34,484 nucleotides of DNA from JACQRW01 sp964371935. Its GTDB lineage: Bacteria; Patescibacteriota; Minisyncoccia; Sungbacterales; HO2-52-23. The stretch covers positions 1 to 34,484 of the forward strand of contig CAYJOT010000006.1 in assembly GCA_964371935.1 (NCBI GenBank), in the 5' to 3' direction. The translations under genes and the position numbers were made by a program. The notes below the pieces were generated by a model. The model saw only the letters and a program-made list of their open reading frames with translations. It did no database searches and was not told where the DNA came from. The stretch's first letter is position 1. The number at the start of each line of letters is the position of its first letter. This document shows positions 32,170 through 34,484 of this stretch, piece by piece.

Positions 32170-33066
32170 TCAGCTTATTTTGCGCGCTGCCCTAAGTTTT
32201 GCTGAACGCGCTCTTGGATTTATAGTTATTTCACGGTTTGAGGGTTTGAGGGGTTTGGGTGTCAGCGCCTCAAGCGTCCCTTCCCTTTTTGATTTTTGAA
32301 AAAAAATTTTAACGATGCGGTCTTCAAGCGAATGAAATGAAATCACGATCATTTTTCCTCCTGGATTAAGATTCTCCATTGCCGCACCCATCGCCCGTTC
32401 GATATTCGCAAGTTCGTCATTTACCGTCATGCGCAATGCCTGAAATGCGCGGGTCGCCGGATGAATGCGTGTCAGTCCACGGTGCGGAATGCCGGTGCGA
32501 ATAATTTCGGCAAGGAGAGCTGTCGTGCCAATATGCTTCTTTTTCCGTCCGGCAACAATGCGCGAGGCAATCCGCCGACTGTAACGCTCTTGCCCAAGGG
32601 TGCGAATAATATCCTCAATTGCCTGTTCGCTCCATGTGTTGATAATTTGTTCTGCCGTAAGCTCATTGCGTGCCGGGTCGTAGCGCATATCCAGCGGTTC
32701 GTCTTGCAGGAATGAAAATCCCCTGCCGGACTCGTCCACGTGATACGAACTAAACCCAAGATCAAAAAGTATGCCATCAACCTTGTCATAGCCGAGCCGT
32801 TTCAGCATGCTACCAAGATCCGCGTAATTGCCAAGTACCAGCTCAATGTTTTTCCTGCCCTCTTGTTCGTTCCTGCTCCGAAGTCGTTCAATCAGATCTT
32901 TATCAAGATCAATGCCGATTACGCGGCCCGTCTCTCCTACATGATCCGCAATCGCCCGGCTGTGTCCGCCGCCATTTACTGTTGCATCTATATAAATCTG
33001 TCCGGGTTGCGGATCAAAGATCTCTAACACCTCGTTCAGTAATACCGGGATATGAACATCTCTCAT
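32170..33066 (-). CDS. rsmH: 16S rRNA m4C1402 methyltransferase RsmH
   Basis: RsmH N4-methylates C1402 in the 16S rRNA decoding site. The 298-residue protein starts at the ATG at 33066 (MRDVHIPVLLNEVLEI), one base after the mraZ stop. A GTG seven codons upstream is possible but does not fit the family. The SAM-binding YIDATVNGGGHSRAI, GILFDLGFSSYHVDESGRGF, DMRYDP and VISFHSLEDRIVK motifs are present, and the C-terminal basic NPRARSAKLRAARK is typical. It belongs to the dcw cluster with mraZ, ftsL and ftsI. Confidence 0.97.
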   Translation of the reverse strand: MRDVHIPVLLNEVLEIFDPQPGQIYIDATVNGGGHSRAIADHVGETGRVIGIDLDKDLIERLRSRNEQEGRKNIELVLGNYADLGSMLKRLGYDKVDGILFDLGFSSYHVDESGRGFSFLQDEPLDMRYDPARNELTAEQIINTWSEQAIEDIIRTLGQERYSRRIASRIVAGRKKKHIGTTALLAEIIRTGIPHRGLTRIHPATRAFQALRMTVNDELANIERAMGAAMENLNPGGKMIVISFHSLEDRIVKIFFQKSKREGTLEALTPKPLKPSNREITINPRARSAKLRAARKIS

Positions 33067-33067
33067 A

Positions 33068-33502
33068 TCAGTAAAGACCAAGTTCACCCAGTTTCTCCGC
33101 GATCATATCGGTATTCTTCTCAGCGTTTTGTTTATAATTCAGCCACCGCTTTTCATCCCACACCTCAAGCCGGTCATACACGCCGATGATCACAACGCGC
33201 TGGCTAAGCTCCGCGTATGACTTCAGATAGTCCGGAACCAGTACCCTGCCCAACTGGTCAAGTTCCACTTCCATGGCTCCGGAAAACATAAGCCGCGAGA
33301 AGCTTCGCGTATCCCCCTGGCCGACCGGAAGCTGACCAAGCTTCTCGGTCAACTTCTGCCACTGTTCAATCGGATACAGAAACAAACAGTTATTGAGCCC
33401 GCGGGTGATAACCGCCCGATCGCCAAACAGTTTGCGAAGTTTAGCCGGAATAGCCAGCCGTTTTTTCGCATCAATCGAGTGATTGTATTCGCCGATCAGC
33501 AT
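33068..33502 (-). CDS. mraZ: Transcriptional regulator MraZ
   Basis: MraZ is the conserved first gene of dcw clusters and in E. coli represses its own operon. The 144-residue protein has two SpoVT/AbrB-like halves: GEYNHSIDAKKRLAIPAKLR near residues 3-22 and MEVELDQLGRVLVPDYLKSY near 77-96. Length matches the family. The promoter TTGCAC-N17-TAAAAT lies about 70 nt upstream, and several GTGG boxes on the coding strand between promoter and start could be its own operator. rsmH follows after one base. Confidence 0.96.
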   Translation of the reverse strand: MLIGEYNHSIDAKKRLAIPAKLRKLFGDRAVITRGLNNCLFLYPIEQWQKLTEKLGQLPVGQGDTRSFSRLMFSGAMEVELDQLGRVLVPDYLKSYAELSQRVVIIGVYDRLEVWDEKRWLNYKQNAEKNTDMIAEKLGELGLY

Positions 33503-33533
33503 GCCAATGTGAGTTATCCCCTTTTACCTTGAG

Positions 33534-33584
33534 TTATCCACAACTCTATCCACATTTCACCACTACACAGACATTTTACCCCAC
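33534..33584 (-). promoter_or_regulatory. Phased GTGG boxes and TTATCCACA site before mraZ
   Basis: On the coding strand GTGG occurs at 33538-33541, 33550-33553, 33560-33563 and 33581-33584, spaced 12, 10 and 21 nt, close to whole helical turns. E. coli MraZ binds TGGGN repeats about 10 bp apart, so these may be MraZ boxes. The first overlaps a perfect TTATCCACA (33534-33542), which could also bind DnaA. Confidence 0.5.
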
Positions 33585-33601
33585 TTATGAACATAGTGCA
33601 A
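33573..33601 (-). promoter_or_regulatory. mraZ (dcw) promoter
   Basis: On the minus strand TTGCAC (33596-33601), exactly 17 nt and TAAAAT (33573-33578). The predicted start near 33566 gives a leader of about 64 nt, unlike the leaderless promoters elsewhere. Confidence 0.7.
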
Positions 33602-33627
33602 TACTATGTATGTGAAATAAAACAAAC

Positions 33628-33652
33628 AAAAAACGGCCTATATAAGCCGCTA
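33628..33652 (-). terminator. Terminator upstream of the mraZ promoter
   Basis: Minus-strand GCGGCTTATATAGGCCG is a near-perfect palindrome (33633-33650) followed by six T. It isolates the mraZ promoter from transcription arriving from the small gene and toxin-antitoxin pair. Confidence 0.75.
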
Positions 33653-33708
33653 AAAAACTAACTCCCACAACTATTTCACAGGTTATCCACTTTTACTCAT
33701 TTCCCACT

Positions 33709-33884
33709 TCAGTTTTTTCTTCGACGGTTAGCTTCCTTATAAATTCGGACAAGAATATATATCCATACAGCTAAAAAACTATATCCGAAGCCATACTCCA
33801 TCTTCTGAAAATACTTCCACCGACCATCGGGTCCACTGTTAATTTAATCCGCCACTGCCAATAAATATTATCTATGCTTATCAC
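33709..33884 (-). pseudogene. Small single-helix membrane-peptide gene, frameshifted
   Basis: A GTG at 33884 is preceded 7 nt upstream by GGGGAGG (33892-33898), the best Shine-Dalgarno seen in the window. The first frame reads MISIDNIYWQWRIKLTVDP. A -1 shift at about 33829 continues as DGRWKYFQKMEYGF, a hydrophobic helix (GFGYSFLAVWIYILVRIY) and the basic tail KEANRRRKN, ending at TGA 33709-33711. The 176-nt length is one short of 59 codons, consistent with a one-base deletion. From the internal ATG alone a 30-residue peptide could still be made. I do not recognise the family. Sequencing error is possible. Confidence 0.5.
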
Positions 33885-33899
33885 TATCAAACCTCCCCA

Positions 33900-33924
33900 A
33901 AAAAATTAGTTTTTCTAATTTTTT
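33900..33924 (-). terminator. A/T-rich hairpin after the DUF2283 gene
   Basis: AAAAAATTAG (33900-33909) and CTAATTTTTT (33915-33924) form a perfect 10-bp stem with a 5-nt loop. On the minus strand it ends in a T-run, 14 nt after the DUF2283 stop. It lies just before the Shine-Dalgarno of the small gene. Confidence 0.7.
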
Positions 33925-33937
33925 CATAAAGTCAAAC

Positions 33938-34171
33938 CTACCGCGCTACTATATGTGAAATTCGCCGGTTTGGAGATGCAAAAAGCGGTTGGAGCAGTTT
34001 GGATGCATTGAGTATTTCAATACCGATGACTTGTCCGTCTTCGTTAAGCTCTACCCCGACTCCGGGCGCAACTTCGACATATTCGTCTTCCTCGCCACCT
34101 CTTAATCCGATATAAAATACATCGCTTTCACGATCATAGTGAACAAGTTTTTTTGCTTTTAGATTTTTCAT
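33938..34171 (-). CDS. DUF2283 protein, putative antitoxin
   Basis: This 77-residue protein matches the DUF2283 pattern: VHYDRESDVFYIGLRGG, then VAPGVGVELNEDGQVIGIEI and LNASKLL. DUF2283 proteins are small beta-rich proteins often found beside small toxin-like genes. The start overlaps the stop of the upstream partner (ATGA), so the two are translationally coupled. An A/T-rich terminator follows. An antitoxin role is inference from size and pairing; no biochemical activity can be read from the sequence. Confidence 0.8.
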   Translation of the reverse strand: MKNLKAKKLVHYDRESDVFYIGLRGGEEDEYVEVAPGVGVELNEDGQVIGIEILNASKLLQPLFASPNRRISHIVAR

Positions 34172-34455
34172 AGGATTGGTTGCCGCCTGCCAGATTTTAC
34201 TCGATTAAGTTTTTGATCATGTTTAAGCGGATGAATGCTTATGAGCGATGTATGCTCTTGATCTTCCTCGTATATCAGTGCGAAATCCCTCAACTTTTGT
34301 TTATATCTCATCTGCCGCACCGCAATTATCTTCCCTGTTTCTCGGTCAAAATATCTCTCTTTTGATGTCTGATATACGATGCTTGGCAGATCATACGGAA
34401 TTCCTCTCAATTTTAACCGAAGATCCAAATGTCGAGTATATCGAATTTCTTTCAT
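34168..34455 (-). CDS. DUF4258-like protein, putative toxin partner
   Basis: This 95-residue basic protein from the ATG at 34455 (MKEIRYTRHLDLRLKLRGIP) has the pattern of DUF4258/BrnT-like small toxins: an N-terminal TxHxxxRLxxRGI helix, a segment with KERYFDRETGKIIAVRQMR, and LRDFALIYEE strands. Frame continues upstream to a TTG at 34482, but the ATG gives the natural family start. The promoter probably lies beyond the window edge. It overlaps the DUF2283 gene by 4 nt. Toxin activity is inferred; the family call is by eye only. Confidence 0.55.
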   Translation of the reverse strand: MKEIRYTRHLDLRLKLRGIPYDLPSIVYQTSKERYFDRETGKIIAVRQMRYKQKLRDFALIYEEDQEHTSLISIHPLKHDQKLNRVKSGRRQPIL

Positions 34456-34484
34456 ACTATCAGATAATGATCGGAAAAACAATG

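Noticed and set aside
33503..33700. Replication origin suggested by TTATCCACA-like sites
   Set aside because: Only one perfect and one near-perfect box, no dnaA or dnaN nearby and no unwinding element recognised; a regulatory site at the mraZ promoter is simpler.

Overview
The window is a gene-dense bacterial chromosome segment with nearly all genes on the minus strand and the standard bacterial code (TGA is used as a stop, e.g. at the end of dprA). Compact RNA polymerase subunits, a very short Mfd, a RodZ-like/ftsK/recA cluster, a peptidoglycan-binding/FN3 surface protein, a dcw remnant limited to mraZ-rsmH-ftsL-ftsI and weak Shine-Dalgarno use together suggest a Patescibacteria (CPR) organism, probably Parcubacteria-like. 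That placement is inference from gene content; no 16S rRNA gene is present.

Layout. 60-3975 (minus): ftsK, a RodZ-like HTH membrane protein and recA form one operon. 4074-10946 (minus): rpoB-rpoC, driven by a near-consensus promoter with a perfect palindrome containing TTATCCACA directly upstream. 11217-16863 (plus): a minimal mfd, then dprA overlapping topA. 16907-20195 (minus): an HD-domain protein of unknown role, parB and parA. 20293-20376 (plus): tRNA-Leu(CAA). 20458-26937 (minus): folD, glyA, dcd, a Sua5/TsaC protein and a large exported protein. 26942-33502 (minus): leuS, ftsI, ftsL-like, rsmH and mraZ. 33503-33937: an intergenic stretch holding the mraZ promoter, repeated GTGG boxes, two terminators and a short frameshifted membrane-peptide gene. 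33938-34455 (minus): a DUF2283 protein and its overlapping partner, a likely toxin-antitoxin pair.

Two themes stand out. First, several housekeeping genes (mfd, topA, leuS, glyA, probably parB and the surface protein) carry short palindromic elements that leave the reading frame open and add extra peptide at domain boundaries or loops. At least two element families occur more than once in the window. The arrangement resembles the Rickettsia palindromic elements that insert in frame into genes, but the sequences form several different families. Second, several genes (ftsK, parA, leuS, the surface protein, folD) have a -10 hexamer ending only 6-8 nt before the start codon, which predicts leaderless mRNAs. 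In addition, LeuRS carries a whole Nudix-like domain inside its CP1 editing domain, with the editing motifs still present.

The genes cover transcription (rpoBC, mfd), recombination and transformation (recA, dprA), chromosome segregation and topology (ftsK, parAB, topA), division and wall synthesis (mraZ, rsmH, ftsL, ftsI), one-carbon metabolism (folD, glyA), dUTP supply (dcd) and translation (leuS, TsaC, tRNA-Leu).
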